DNA of 8,735 nucleotides from Sphingomonas sp. OV641 (GCF_900109205.1 NZ_FNZB01000016.1:1-8735); one strand, 5' to 3'; shown: positions 1 to 7,211, counted from the first letter of the stretch. Translations and numbers: made by a program. The notes: generated by a model from the letters alone, not told the origin.

Positions 1-585
1 ATCGTCATCGGCACGTGGAGCACGCTGGCGCTGATCGCCGCGCTCGCCATGCTGATCATGATCCCGTTCGCGCTCGACGAGGTGATTGCGATGGGTCAGT
101 TCCTTCTCTGGGCGCGCCGGCAAGGCAAACCGCTGATCCGCACCTTCTTCCAAGGCGACGCGATCGCGGCCGGCGGAGAGGACACCTCGGACGCGATGGC
201 CTCGCCAAGCACCTTCTGGGCGGACGCGAAGAAGGGTCTGACCCTGCCATGGACGCTGACTGCGAGCATCGTCATCGGCGTCCTGCTGATGCTCACCCGG
301 GTATTGTTCGGCACGGAACGCGGGATGGCGAACAGCGATCACGTTGTGGGTGCGCTGGTCATCACGGTCGCGATCATCGCCACAGCGGAGGTTGCCCGCG
401 TGCTGCGGCTGATCAATGTCGCGTTCGGAGCCTGGCTCGTGGCCGCGCCTTTCCTCCTGGACGGCGTTGGTCACCTTGGTGCCGTGGCCTCGGTCGTAGC
501 GGGCATTGCGCTCGTCGGCCTCAGCTTTCCAAGGGGGAAGCGCAGCGCCGAGCATTATGCAGGCTGGGACAAGTACGTGATCTGA
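1..585 (+). CDS. SPW-repeat membrane protein, possibly VKOR-related (5' truncated by window)
   Basis: The reading frame is open from base 1 to the TGA at 583-585, so the N-terminus lies outside the window and 194 residues are visible. Hydrophobic stretches lie near residues 1-25, 80-100, 115-135, 140-155 and 160-180, which makes it an integral membrane protein. The segment LINVAFGAWLVAAPFLL (about 137-153) resembles the SPW-repeat type of membrane motif. The first visible helix, GTWSTLALIAALAML followed by IPFALDEVIAMGQFL, resembles from memory the last helix of bacterial vitamin K epoxide reductase (VKOR)-like proteins fused to SPW repeats. In those a CxxC pair would sit where S8 and A11 are found here. 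The family label is therefore tentative and the redox role doubtful. It is followed by a gene remnant and then the FTR1 gene on the same strand, 257 bases downstream. An internal ATG at 49 could be called as a start, but the open frame upstream argues for a longer protein. Confidence 0.6.
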   Translation: MVIGTWSTLALIAALAMLIMIPFALDEVIAMGQFLLWARRQGKPLIRTFFQGDAIAAGGEDTSDAMASPSTFWADAKKGLTLPWTLTASIVIGVLLMLTRVLFGTERGMANSDHVVGALVITVAIIATAEVARVLRLINVAFGAWLVAAPFLLDGVGHLGAVASVVAGIALVGLSFPRGKRSAEHYAGWDKYVI

Positions 586-617
586 AAGTATCCTCGATCA
601 CTGCTGGCTCCATTGCG

Positions 618-779
618 GACCTTGATCGCGCATCGCACCGTCTCGCGTGCCTTCGTCGCCGCTTTCTTGCGTCGTTCAATCGGGACCGGTTCACGGTCAC
701 GATCTGTCGCCGGCGACGATCGCCCGTTGACGCGGCGATGTTCATCATCGGCTGCCTTGGTGATCGCGCCCTCCGCCCA
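618..779 (-). pseudogene. Degenerate 3' remnant of a DUF6118-like gene (scar A)
   Basis: On the minus strand this stretch aligns by eye with the C-terminal part of the pseudogene at 6727-7211. It starts at a Trp-Ala-Glu-Gly segment (Trp-Glu-Ala-Gly in the other copy), passes through IVTVNR, and ends with TKARETVRCAIKV (618-656), against AKARETVRCTVKV in the better copy. The frame is broken between the IVTVNR part and the KARETVRC part, so it cannot encode the original protein. It fills most of the 257-base gap between the SPW-repeat gene and the FTR1 gene. No promoter for the FTR1 gene could be recognised here. The family name DUF6118 is from memory; the similarity between copies is seen directly. 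Confidence 0.6.
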
Positions 780-842
780 ATACTGCTAATGAGAGCTGTT
801 CGCATAGTGCGCGACGAGTAAAGCTTGGAGACGATCACCCAT

Positions 843-2795
843 ATGCCGTCACTTCGGGTCGCGCTGATTAAGCCTGCACTCGCGCTGGTCGCGTCGCTTA
901 TGCTGCTGTTGATTCCCGCTGCGGCGACGGCCGATCCCGGCGACGTGCAAACCGCTTGGCGTCTGCTCGATTATATGGCGGTCGATTATGGCGGTGCGGT
1001 CGCCAACGGCGCGGTCACAAGTGCGTCCGAATACGCGGAGATGACGGAGTTCGCCGCAGGCGTGTCCACCCGCCTGCGCGCGCTCCCTGCGACACCTGAG
1101 CGGCAATCCCTGATCCAACGGGCTTCGCAGCTCCAAGGCGTGATTGCCCGCAAGGGCTCGGCCCAACAGGTCGCGGCGCTCGCCTACGGGCTCGCCGCCG
1201 ATCTGCTCAAGGCCTATCCGGTTCCGCTCGCCCCGGACAAGACACCGGACATCTCCACAGCAGGAGCGGTTTTTCGACAATCCTGCGCGTCCTGCCACGG
1301 CATGACAGGCAACGGGCACGGTCCCGACGCCGCCAAGCTCGACCCGCCACCGATCGCCTTTACTGATGCCGAGCGAGCGCGCCAGCGCAGCGTGTTCGCG
1401 CTCTATCAGGTGATAAGCCAAGGCATCGACGGAACCGCGATGCAGAGCTTCGTCGATCTGTCTAGCGATCAGCGCTGGGCGCTCGCGTTCCGCTCCGGCA
1501 GCTTCGCCTCCACCGACGCACAAGCGGTCGAGGGTGAGCGGCTGTGGAAGTCGGACGCGAGCTTGCGGGCACGAATTCCCGACCTGAAAACCCTGGTCGC
1601 GCTCACCCCCGCCGCGCTTGCGGGCAGCATCGGGCAGGTGAAAGCCGACGCGGTGCTCGCCTATCTGCGTCGCCACCCCGATCAGGTGATGCAACAAGCC
1701 CCAAGCCCGCTCGCCGTGGCGCGCGCCAAGCTTGCGCAAAGCCTCGCCGCGTTCCAGCGCGGCGACCGGCGCGCTGCAAAGGAACTGGCGCTGTCCGCCT
1801 ACCTCGACGGGTTCGAGCCGATCGAACCGACGCTCTCGGCGCGCGACCCGAACCTCATGTCCCGGATCGAAGGCGCGATGGGAGAATATCGCGCCGCTGT
1901 GGAGAGCAGCACGTCAGCCGATGACGTGACCGAACGAGTGGCAGTGCTGGGCGGCCTGTTCGATGATGCCGAGGCCGCGCTCGCGCCCGACGCCGCGACG
2001 CAGGCGTCCACCTTCTTGGGAGCCTTCACGATCCTGCTGCGCGAAGGGCTGGAAGCTCTCTTGATCGTGGTGGCCATGATTGCGTTCCTCCGCAAAGCGG
2101 AGCGGCCGGAAGCCATGCGCTATGTGCATGGTGGCTGGGTCGGCGCGCTCGTCGCCGGCGGGATTACCTGGGCGGTTGCCACCTATGCGATCGGTATAAG
2201 CGGCGCGAGCCGGGAACTGACGGAAGGGTTCGGCTCGCTGTTCGCGGCCGTGGTCCTGCTCTCGGTCGGAATCTGGATGCACGGCAAGGCACAAGCTGAT
2301 CAATGGCAACGCTATATCCGCGAGAAAATGTCACGGGCGCTATCGGGCGGGTCGGGATGGTTCCTGTTCGGGCTCGCATTCCTGGTTGTCTATCGGGAGG
2401 TATTCGAGACGATCCTTTTCTACGCCGCGCTCTCGACACAGGGGAACACCGCGATGCTGCTGGCCGGGGCCGGCGCAGCGATCAGCCTTCTCGCCGTCAT
2501 CGCCTGGGCAATGCTCCGCTACAGCCGGACGCTGCCGATTACGCAGTTCTTCCGCTACAGCTCATGGCTGATGGCCGCTCTGACGGTCGTGCTGGCCGGT
2601 AAGGGAGTCGCTGCTCTCCAAGAGGCGGGGATCATCGACATAGCGCCGCTCGCCAGCGTGCCACGTATCTCGATGTTGGGCCTGTTCCCGACATTTCAGT
2701 CGGTGCTGGCACAACTCCTGATGCTTGCCGCGATCATGATCGGGTTCGCCTGGAACCGCCGCGCCAAGCCGCGGACGGGCGGGCCGCTAGCCTAG
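843..2795 (+). CDS. Cytochrome c/FTR1-family iron permease
   Basis: This 650-residue protein begins with a signal peptide (basic MPSLRVALIK, then a hydrophobic core, probable cleavage after about residue 29 at ATA/DPG). A cytochrome c-type domain follows with CASCH (Cys148, Cys151, His152), then a helical linker rich in charged residues. The C-terminal half is an FTR1-type permease with several membrane helices and two REXXE motifs: REGLE at 400-404 and REVFE at 518-522. In Ftr1-type transporters the REXXE glutamates bind ferric iron. The fused haem domain suggests that oxidation of Fe(II) is coupled to uptake across the inner membrane, which is inference. I chose ATG 843 over the in-frame TTG at 825. 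GGAG at 827-830 lies upstream of 843 at a somewhat long 12-base spacing, whereas 825 has no convincing ribosome site. Length and domain order fit the known family. It could also act on another metal ion, given the copper genes next door. Confidence 0.88.
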   Translation: MPSLRVALIKPALALVASLMLLLIPAAATADPGDVQTAWRLLDYMAVDYGGAVANGAVTSASEYAEMTEFAAGVSTRLRALPATPERQSLIQRASQLQGVIARKGSAQQVAALAYGLAADLLKAYPVPLAPDKTPDISTAGAVFRQSCASCHGMTGNGHGPDAAKLDPPPIAFTDAERARQRSVFALYQVISQGIDGTAMQSFVDLSSDQRWALAFRSGSFASTDAQAVEGERLWKSDASLRARIPDLKTLVALTPAALAGSIGQVKADAVLAYLRRHPDQVMQQAPSPLAVARAKLAQSLAAFQRGDRRAAKELALSAYLDGFEPIEPTLSARDPNLMSRIEGAMGEYRAAVESSTSADDVTERVAVLGGLFDDAEAALAPDAATQASTFLGAFTILLREGLEALLIVVAMIAFLRKAERPEAMRYVHGGWVGALVAGGITWAVATYAIGISGASRELTEGFGSLFAAVVLLSVGIWMHGKAQADQWQRYIREKMSRALSGGSGWFLFGLAFLVVYREVFETILFYAALSTQGNTAMLLAGAGAAISLLAVIAWAMLRYSRTLPITQFFRYSSWLMAALTVVLAGKGVAALQEAGIIDIAPLASVPRISMLGLFPTFQSVLAQLLMLAAIMIGFAWNRRAKPRTGGPLA

Positions 2796-2799
2796 CGGC
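2783..2799. repeat. 17-bp near-perfect palindrome over the FTR1 stop codon
   Basis: GCCGCTAG and CTAGCGGC flank a single central C at 2791. The palindrome spans the TAG stop at 2793-2795. It could form a short hairpin at the end of the FTR1 transcript, but no T-run follows, so a terminator role is uncertain. Confidence 0.4.
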
Positions 2800-2835
2800 A
2801 GGGCAGGTGACGCCCCTCTCTAAAGCGTTGCTGCC

Positions 2836-2874
2836 AACCCTGACCGTGCATAGCACCGTCTCACGCGCCTTGGC
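2836..2874 (-). pseudogene. Short 3' remnant of a DUF6118-like gene (scar B)
   Basis: Thirteen codons on the minus strand read AKARETVLCTVRV, 11 of 13 identical to AKARETVRCTVKV at 6742-6780. Clear similarity ends near 2874-2878, just before the hairpin downstream of csp. It sits between the convergent ends of the FTR1 and csp genes and is far too short to be a gene. Its orientation matches the other two copies. Confidence 0.55.
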
Positions 2875-2888
2875 TCGCAATGTAACGG

Positions 2889-2915
2889 GAGGGCGGCGGG
2901 GAAAGCGCCGCCCTC
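2889..2915 (-). terminator. Strong hairpin downstream of csp
   Basis: GAGGGCGGCG and CGCCGCCCTC form a perfect 10-bp stem with a 7-base loop. It begins 7 bases after the csp stop codon, reading on the minus strand. Only a weak T-rich tail (GTTACATT) follows. Because the FTR1 gene converges from the other side, it could act in both directions. Confidence 0.65.
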
Positions 2916-2922
2916 GGGCCAT

Positions 2923-3255
2923 TTACGCGGCCATCTTGTCGCAAGCGTCGGCGCACTTGCGACACGCGGCGACGCAATCCTCCATGCCGTCCAGCCCTTC
3001 GCAGCTCGACGCGCACGCCCGGCAAATCTCGGCGCACTCGCGGCAGATATGCCGGTGGTGCTCGGACTTGCGCGCCATGAAGTCGATCGCGACACTGCAA
3101 ATCTGAGCACAGTCCAGCATCAGCTTCATGTGCTGAGGCTCGGCGTGTCGCCCGCCCGCCTCCAGGCAGTGATTCATCGCCATGTGAAGGCAGGTGATGT
3201 GGCATTCATGGCAGGCGTCGATGCACGCCTTCATCTCGGGATCGATCTGATGCAT
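2923..3255 (-). CDS. csp: Four-helix-bundle copper-storage protein (Csp, cytosolic type)
   Basis: The 110-residue protein carries 16 cysteines, mostly spaced C-x2-C or C-x3-C along predicted helices: KACIDACHECHITC near the start, CREC and CAEICRAC in the middle, CVAACRKCADAC at the end. This is the pattern of the Csp four-helix bundles, which hold many Cu(I) ions on cysteines lining the core. There is no signal peptide, so it resembles cytosolic Csp3 rather than the exported Csp1. I chose ATG at 3255 because GGAAGGAAAG lies just upstream. An in-frame ATG at 3270 would add MEGKT but leaves that ribosome site inside the gene. It lies 141 bases after cueR on the same strand but has its own CueR-type promoter (3341-3371) and a strong terminator-like hairpin. 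The likely job is buffering cytosolic copper beside the exporter. Confidence 0.88.
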   Translation of the reverse strand: MHQIDPEMKACIDACHECHITCLHMAMNHCLEAGGRHAEPQHMKLMLDCAQICSVAIDFMARKSEHHRHICRECAEICRACASSCEGLDGMEDCVAACRKCADACDKMAA

Positions 3256-3340
3256 TGTCTTTCCTTCCATATGCGCCCCCCTCCCCTTGTATATACGCGG
3301 TACTTGGCGCTATCCCTCGCCGCGGTTTGGACTTCACCGT

Positions 3341-3371
3341 CCTTACGGCTCGGACCATCGTCCAAGGTCAA
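3341..3371 (-). promoter_or_regulatory. CueR-type promoter and operator for csp
   Basis: On the minus strand a -35 box TTGACC (3371-3366) is followed by a 19-base spacer and GTAAGG (3346-3341) as a weak -10. Inside the spacer lies the interrupted palindrome CTCGGACCATCGTCCAAG (plus-strand reading, 3349-3366). An overlong spacer holding a dyad is typical of promoters activated by MerR-family regulators. The layout matches the copA promoter base for base in length. The start of csp lies about 85 bases downstream. Confidence 0.65.
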
Positions 3372-3396
3372 CCCTTTTCTTTAGCGCAACGCAGAC

Positions 3397-3786
3397 TCAC
3401 ATGTTCCACTCCGATCGCAAGATCGGGCAATCCGGTCGATCTCCGCCCGCGCAGCGACGCGCCAGATCTTCGAGCGACTTGCGCATCGCTCGGAGCTCGT
3501 GCTCCTTGCGCTCCATCTCCGCGGCTCGTGCAAGCGCGAGGGCCTTGACCTCACCACTCGCCCGATCGCCGTCCTGCCACAGCGCGACGAGCTGGCCGAT
3601 CTCCGAAATTGGAAAGCCCAGATCGCGTGCGCGGCCGATGAAGCGCAACATGTGGACTTCGCGTTCGTCATAGTCGCGGTAGCCGGAATCACGCCGCGTG
3701 GCCTTCGGAATGATGCCGATCGCCTCATAATGGCGGATCATCCGCTGGCTGACGCCCGAAGCTTTGGCCGCCTGTCCTATATTCAC
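3397..3786 (-). CDS. cueR: CueR, Cu(I)-responsive MerR-family regulator
   Basis: The 129-residue regulator starts with the winged-helix DNA-binding domain (MNIGQAAKASGVSQRMIRHYE, first residue encoded by GTG), followed by a long dimerisation helix and a C-terminal metal-binding loop. The loop has Cys112 and Cys120 (CAGGDRPDC), and Ser77 is present in DRASGEVK. All three fall at the exact positions of E. coli CueR, where they select monovalent copper, silver or gold. I chose GTG at 3786 because AGGAGG lies 7 bases upstream and overlaps the copA stop codon, and because this start restores the CueR numbering. An in-frame ATG at 3819 lies inside copA and lacks this support. It is co-transcribed after copA, 11 bases away and probably translationally coupled. 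It likely activates copA, copZ and csp. Confidence 0.92.
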   Translation of the reverse strand: MNIGQAAKASGVSQRMIRHYEAIGIIPKATRRDSGYRDYDEREVHMLRFIGRARDLGFPISEIGQLVALWQDGDRASGEVKALALARAAEMERKEHELRAMRKSLEDLARRCAGGDRPDCPILRSEWNM

Positions 3787-3797
3787 GTATCGCCTCC

Positions 3798-6251
3798 TCA
3801 AGCCGCTGTCGGACGCCAACGGCGAAGCGTCAGAGCATTGGCGACGACGCTGACACTCGACAGCGCCATCGCCGCGCCGGCGATCACCGGGCTTAGATAC
3901 CCGAACGCTGCCAGCGGGATGCCGACCAGGTTGTAGATGAACGCCCAGAACAGCCCCTGGCGGATCTTGGAATATGTCCGTTTGGAGATGTCGATCGCGT
4001 CCGCGACCAGGCGCGGATCGCCCCGCATCAGCGTGATGCCCGCTGCGTGCATCGCAACGTCTGTTCCGGTTGACATGGCGATGCCGACATCTGCTGCAGC
4101 GAGGGCAGGGGCGTCGTTGACGCCGTCCCCGACCATCGCGACCGTGCGGTCCCCGCCCCGCAATGCTGCTACCGCATCCGACTTTCCTTCCGGCAGGACA
4201 TTGGCAACGAAATCGTCGATGCCGAGCTTGGCCGCCGCTGCGCGGGCGCTTCCCGCATTGTCTCCGGTCAGCATCACGCTGCGTATGCCACGGCCATGCA
4301 GCGCCGCCACGGCAGCAGCGGCGGAAGCCTTGACCTCGTCGCCGAACGCCAGAAGGCCGAGAAGGCGGCGTTCGGGCGCGCGTTCCGCGACCCAGGAGAC
4401 CGTCCGTCCCTCGGCTTCCAGCCTGGCCGCCTCACTCGCCAGCGGTGTCATCACGATAGCTTCGTCGTCCATCAAGCGCGTGCTGCCGAGGATCAGGTTG
4501 CGGCCGTTGACGTCTGCAGCAACCCCGCGGCCGGGCAGGCCGCGCATCCCGTTGGCGCGGGCGGGTTCGACGCCTTCCGAGCTGGCCCACGCCAAGACGG
4601 CCCGGGCGAGCGGATGCTCGCTTCCAGCCTGAAGCGCCGCGGCGAGCGCGATCAGCTCGGCGCGTTCGGCCCCCTCGGCCGGCAGTGCGGCCAGCAGCGA
4701 GGGCTTGCCCTCGGTCAGCGTGCCGGTCTTGTCGAACGCGACGATGTTGATGCGGTGCGCGGTCTCCAGCGCCTCCGCGTCCTTGATGAGGACACCGGCC
4801 CGCGCGGCAACGCCCGTGCCGGCCATGATCGCGGTCGGCGTGGCCAGGCCGAGCGCGCACGGACAGGCGATGACGAGCACCGCGACCGCGTTCAGGATCG
4901 CGACTTCCACTCCGGCGCCGGCGATCAGCCATCCGGCGAGGGTAAGCGCGGCTATGACGAGGACGATTGGCACGAACACGGCGCTGACCTTGTCGACGAG
5001 CCGCTGGATCGGAGCCTTGGCGCCTTGCGCGCTTTCGACCAGGCGCACGATGCGGGCGAGGGTGGTCTCAGCCCCCACCGCCGTCGTCTCGACCAGGATG
5101 AGCCCGTCCGCGTTGATCGATCCGCCGGTCACTGGGTCTCCAGCGGCCTTGGCGACCGGAAGGCTCTCTCCGGTGAGCATGGATTCATCGACATGGGTCG
5201 CTCCCTCGATCAGTCGTCCATCGACGGGGATGCGCTCCCCGGGCCGGACGCGGACGCGGTCACCCGAGCGCACCTCCGCCAGGGCAATCTCTCGTTCGCT
5301 GCCGTCGGTGCCGACAACGCGAGCCTGGTCGGGCCGCAGCGCCATCAGCGCGCGGATCGCCTCTCCGGTCTGACGCTTGGCGCGGCCTTCGAGCCATTTG
5401 CCGAGCAGGATAAGGGTGATGACGACGGCCGAAGCCTCGAAGTAATAATGCGCATCCATGCCGTGCATCGGCGCGAACAGCAGCTGGTAGAGGCTGAGCC
5501 CGTAGGCGGCCGATGTGCCGATCGCGACCAACAGGTCCATGTTGCCGGTTCGGGCGCGCGCGGCCTTCCAACCCGCGCGATAGAAGCGCGCGCCCAGCCA
5601 GAACTGCACGGGCGTCGCGAGCAGCAGCTGGATCCAGCCCGGCACCGCCACCTCGATACCGAACGGGGCCAGCAGCATCGGAACGACCAGCGGCAGCGAC
5701 AGCGCCGCGGCGATCAGCACGTGGCGGAGCTCTCTTGTTGCGGCTGCGTCGCGGCGGGCGTCCTCGGCGCTTCGTTCCGCCTCCGCCGATCCGGTGCGCG
5801 CGAATGCGGTGTAACCAGCGCTTTCGACGGCCTCGACCAAGACATAAGTGGGGACGCCACCCACCGTTTCGATCCGCGCCGTCTCGGCTGCCAGGTTGAC
5901 ACTCGCGGAGCGGACGCCGGGCACTTTCAGCAGCGCCTTCTCGACCCGGCCGACACATGAGGCGCAGGTCATGCCCGTGATCGTCAACTCGGTCGTTTGC
6001 GTCAACGGGGTGTAGCCCGCCGCAAGAACCGCATCGGCTACGGCAGCGACATCGGATCGTCCATCGACGAACTCGACGTTCGCGCGCTCCGTCGCGAGAT
6101 TGACCGAGACGCCGGCGACGCCCGGCACCCCGGCGATGGCGCGCTCCACCCGCCCGACACACGTCGCGCAGGTCATGCCATCGATGGCCAGCGACAGCCT
6201 GTCTTCGCTTCTCGCCTGTGTCTGCATTGGCAGCTGCGCCGGGGCGCTCAT
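3798..6251 (-). CDS. copA: CopA, Cu(I)-exporting P1B-type ATPase
   Basis: The 817-residue pump exports Cu(I) from the cytosol across the inner membrane using ATP. Two N-terminal HMA domains carry MTCATC (Cys28, Cys31) and MTCASC (Cys96, Cys99). Membrane helices follow, then the actuator TGES at 360-363, the transport motif CPC at 463-465 followed by ALG, the phosphorylation motif DKTGT with Asp507, an HP motif (SEHPLA) in the nucleotide domain, and the hinge GDGVND at 708-713. The last two helices hold the Tyr-Asn pair (AFIYNLVG) and Met-x3-Ser (MALSS) expected of the Cu(I) class, P1B-1. I chose ATG 6251, with GGAG 6 bases upstream. The in-frame GTG at 6293 lies within the operator, upstream of the expected transcript start. 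It is the first gene of a copA-cueR operon under a CueR-type promoter. Confidence 0.96.
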   Translation of the reverse strand: MSAPAQLPMQTQARSEDRLSLAIDGMTCATCVGRVERAIAGVPGVAGVSVNLATERANVEFVDGRSDVAAVADAVLAAGYTPLTQTTELTITGMTCASCVGRVEKALLKVPGVRSASVNLAAETARIETVGGVPTYVLVEAVESAGYTAFARTGSAEAERSAEDARRDAAATRELRHVLIAAALSLPLVVPMLLAPFGIEVAVPGWIQLLLATPVQFWLGARFYRAGWKAARARTGNMDLLVAIGTSAAYGLSLYQLLFAPMHGMDAHYYFEASAVVITLILLGKWLEGRAKRQTGEAIRALMALRPDQARVVGTDGSEREIALAEVRSGDRVRVRPGERIPVDGRLIEGATHVDESMLTGESLPVAKAAGDPVTGGSINADGLILVETTAVGAETTLARIVRLVESAQGAKAPIQRLVDKVSAVFVPIVLVIAALTLAGWLIAGAGVEVAILNAVAVLVIACPCALGLATPTAIMAGTGVAARAGVLIKDAEALETAHRINIVAFDKTGTLTEGKPSLLAALPAEGAERAELIALAAALQAGSEHPLARAVLAWASSEGVEPARANGMRGLPGRGVAADVNGRNLILGSTRLMDDEAIVMTPLASEAARLEAEGRTVSWVAERAPERRLLGLLAFGDEVKASAAAAVAALHGRGIRSVMLTGDNAGSARAAAAKLGIDDFVANVLPEGKSDAVAALRGGDRTVAMVGDGVNDAPALAAADVGIAMSTGTDVAMHAAGITLMRGDPRLVADAIDISKRTYSKIRQGLFWAFIYNLVGIPLAAFGYLSPVIAGAAMALSSVSVVANALTLRRWRPTAA

Positions 6252-6278
6252 GGTCGTCTCCACTACTGAGTCGATGGC

Positions 6279-6309
6279 CTTATCGTCCCTCACATCGTGT
6301 CAAGGTCAA
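6279..6309 (-). promoter_or_regulatory. CueR-type promoter and operator for copA
   Basis: On the minus strand TTGACC (6309-6304) and GATAAG (6284-6279) are separated by 19 bases. The interrupted palindrome CCTCACATCGTGTCAAGG (plus-strand reading, 6288-6305) fills the spacer. This is the classic MerR-family arrangement, in which the activator untwists an overlong spacer. A transcript start near 6272 would leave a short leader before ATG 6251. Confidence 0.75.
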
Positions 6310-6325
6310 CAGCTAAATACACCCC

Positions 6326-6356
6326 TTGACCCTGACACAGTGTCAAACCCCACATC
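6326..6356 (+). promoter_or_regulatory. CueR-type promoter and operator for copZ
   Basis: TTGACC (6326-6331) is followed by the palindrome CCTGACACAGTGTCAAAC (6331-6348), which has the same 7-3-8 format as the copA operator. The -10 is weak: CACATC at a 19-base or ACATCT at a 20-base spacing. It faces away from the copA promoter, so one CueR could control both genes from the 134-base divergent region. Confidence 0.65.
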
Positions 6357-6385
6357 TGCTTCATCCACCTCATGGAAGAACGAAG

Positions 6386-6580
6386 ATGATCGATTTCAAA
6401 GTTCAGGGAATGACCTGCGGAGGCTGTGCGCGCGGTGTGACCAGCGCGCTTCAGCGCGTCGATGCCAAGGCCGTCGTCAACGTCGACTTGGCGAGCAAGA
6501 CCGTTTCGGTAAACTCGACGGCCGATGTACAGCAACTCAAGCGGGCCATAGAGAAGGCCGGCTTCGCGGTGACGCAATAG
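6386..6580 (+). CDS. copZ: CopZ-like copper chaperone (single HMA domain)
   Basis: The 64-residue protein is a single heavy-metal-associated domain of the usual size for a cytosolic copper chaperone. The metal site is MTCGGC near residues 9-14, in the usual loop after the first strand (IDFKVQG). The end, LKRAIEKAGFAVTQ, is the normal second helix and last strand. ATG 6386 is chosen because GGAAGAACGAAG precedes it. An in-frame TTG at 6326 falls on the promoter -35 box. It probably carries Cu(I) to CopA, CueR or Csp. It is transcribed divergently from copA with its own CueR-type promoter and ends at a hairpin. A mercury or other metal carrier is possible but unlikely in this context. Confidence 0.88.
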   Translation: MIDFKVQGMTCGGCARGVTSALQRVDAKAVVNVDLASKTVSVNSTADVQQLKRAIEKAGFAVTQ

Positions 6581-6582
6581 AG

Positions 6583-6606
6583 AGCCCTATTTTGCCTGAG
6601 GGCTTT
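6583..6606 (+). terminator. Probable terminator of copZ
   Basis: AGCCCT (6583-6588) and AGGGCT (6599-6604) form a 6-bp stem with a 10-base loop, starting two bases after the copZ stop codon. A short T-run (6604-6606) follows. The hairpin is modest but well placed. Confidence 0.55.
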
Positions 6607-6609
6607 CGG

Positions 6610-6654
6610 GGCGGGCGCGTAAAAGGATTGTGTGTTGATCCGCACGCGCCCGCC
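6610..6654. repeat. 11-bp inverted repeat
   Basis: GGCGGGCGCGT (6610-6620) and ACGCGCCCGCC (6644-6654) are perfect inverted repeats separated by 23 bases. They lie between the copZ terminator and the DUF6118-like pseudogene. They could form a GC-rich hairpin serving either strand, or mark a recombination border. The function is unknown. Confidence 0.5.
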
Positions 6655-6674
6655 TCGCGATCATAAGTGCACCG
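6631..6674. repeat. Dispersed repeat, copy 1 (downstream of copZ)
   Basis: The segment contains, in order, GTGTTGAT, CGCCCGCC and CATAAGTGCACCG. The same blocks occur in the same order at 8674-8706 with small gaps. Here the repeat lies between the copZ terminator and the end of the DUF6118-like pseudogene. Confidence 0.4.
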
Positions 6675-6726
6675 GCCTGAAACGGTCATGACACCGGCTG
6701 AAGCCTCAAAAGTCCGCGTTGTTACT

Positions 6727-7211
6727 TTATGGGGCGGGCGCGACCTTGACGGTGCATCGCACCGTCTCACGGGCTTTCGCAGCAGCTTCTACGCACCTTT
6801 CAATCGCTTCGCGATTAACCGTCACGATTCTGTCGGCCGCGACGATCCCACGGAACGCGGTCGGGCTGGCGCTCTGCATTAGGCGCTGCCCTGCTTCCCA
6901 ACGTGGTAGGCCGAGCGTTCACGCCGCGATGCGCTGCGCCATCTGCTTGGGCGTCATCGCCATGACCGGGGCTTTGGAAAGAATATGGACAACATGGTCG
7001 ATGCGGCCGGTCGCCGTGTCCACGCCCTGCTGAAGCACGCCAAGCGCCTTGCTGTAGTCGGGCACGTTGATCGCGCGGCGCGCTCGGCCGCCAAGCCCTC
7101 CACGGCACGGCGTAGCAATGCCAGCTCACGGTCCTGACCTTCTATCGCGGCACGCAACCGGTCGAACGCGCGGGCCTGGTCCTGCTCGGGCCGGGCATGG
7201 TCGCCCGCCAT
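6727..7211 (-). pseudogene. DUF6118-like gene with frameshift, stop and internal deletion (scar C)
   Basis: Read on the minus strand, the remnant begins MAGDHARPEQDQARAFDRLR, a charged helical N-terminus. After LAAERA (about 7085-7075) a surplus CG in a GCGCG run shifts the frame. It resumes as INVPDYSKALGVLQQGVDTA up to MTPKQMAQRIAA, then meets TGA at 6919-6921. The same frame continues TLGLPRWEAGQRLMQSASP and ends AKARETVRCTVKVAPAP and TAA at 6727. From memory, full members are longer and have a coiled coil and a membrane helix between the RIAA-like and TLG-like parts. That segment is missing here, so an internal deletion is likely. The stop could be one CGA to TGA change. The function of the family is unknown to me; here it directly follows a relaxase tail. 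The family name is tentative. Confidence 0.6.

Noticed and set aside
577..601. Inverted repeat GTGATC/GATCAC around the end of the SPW-repeat gene
   Set aside because: The stem has only 6 bp and starts inside the coding sequence, with no T-run; it could be chance.
849..1739. Minus-strand open frame opposite the FTR1 gene
   Set aside because: It is antisense to the cytochrome c part of a well-supported gene, has an Arg/Gly-rich composition, no domain and no ribosome site.
3787..3819. Upstream ATG start for cueR at 3819
   Set aside because: The GTG at 3786 has AGGAGG at ideal distance and puts Ser77, Cys112 and Cys120 at the E. coli CueR positions.
4296..5960. Long open frame on the plus strand opposite copA (554 codons)
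   Set aside because: It lies fully antisense to a complete copA with all catalytic motifs. Its product is rich in Arg, Gly, Asp and Gln with no recognisable domain, which is the usual shadow of a GC-rich gene.
6252..6293. Upstream GTG start for copA at 6293
   Set aside because: It sits inside the operator and upstream of the expected transcript start; ATG 6251 has its own ribosome site.
6671..6706. Tandem-like ACCGGCCTGAA / ACCGGCTGAA repeats suggesting iterons
   Set aside because: Only two short copies are seen, with no replication gene nearby, so an origin cannot be supported.
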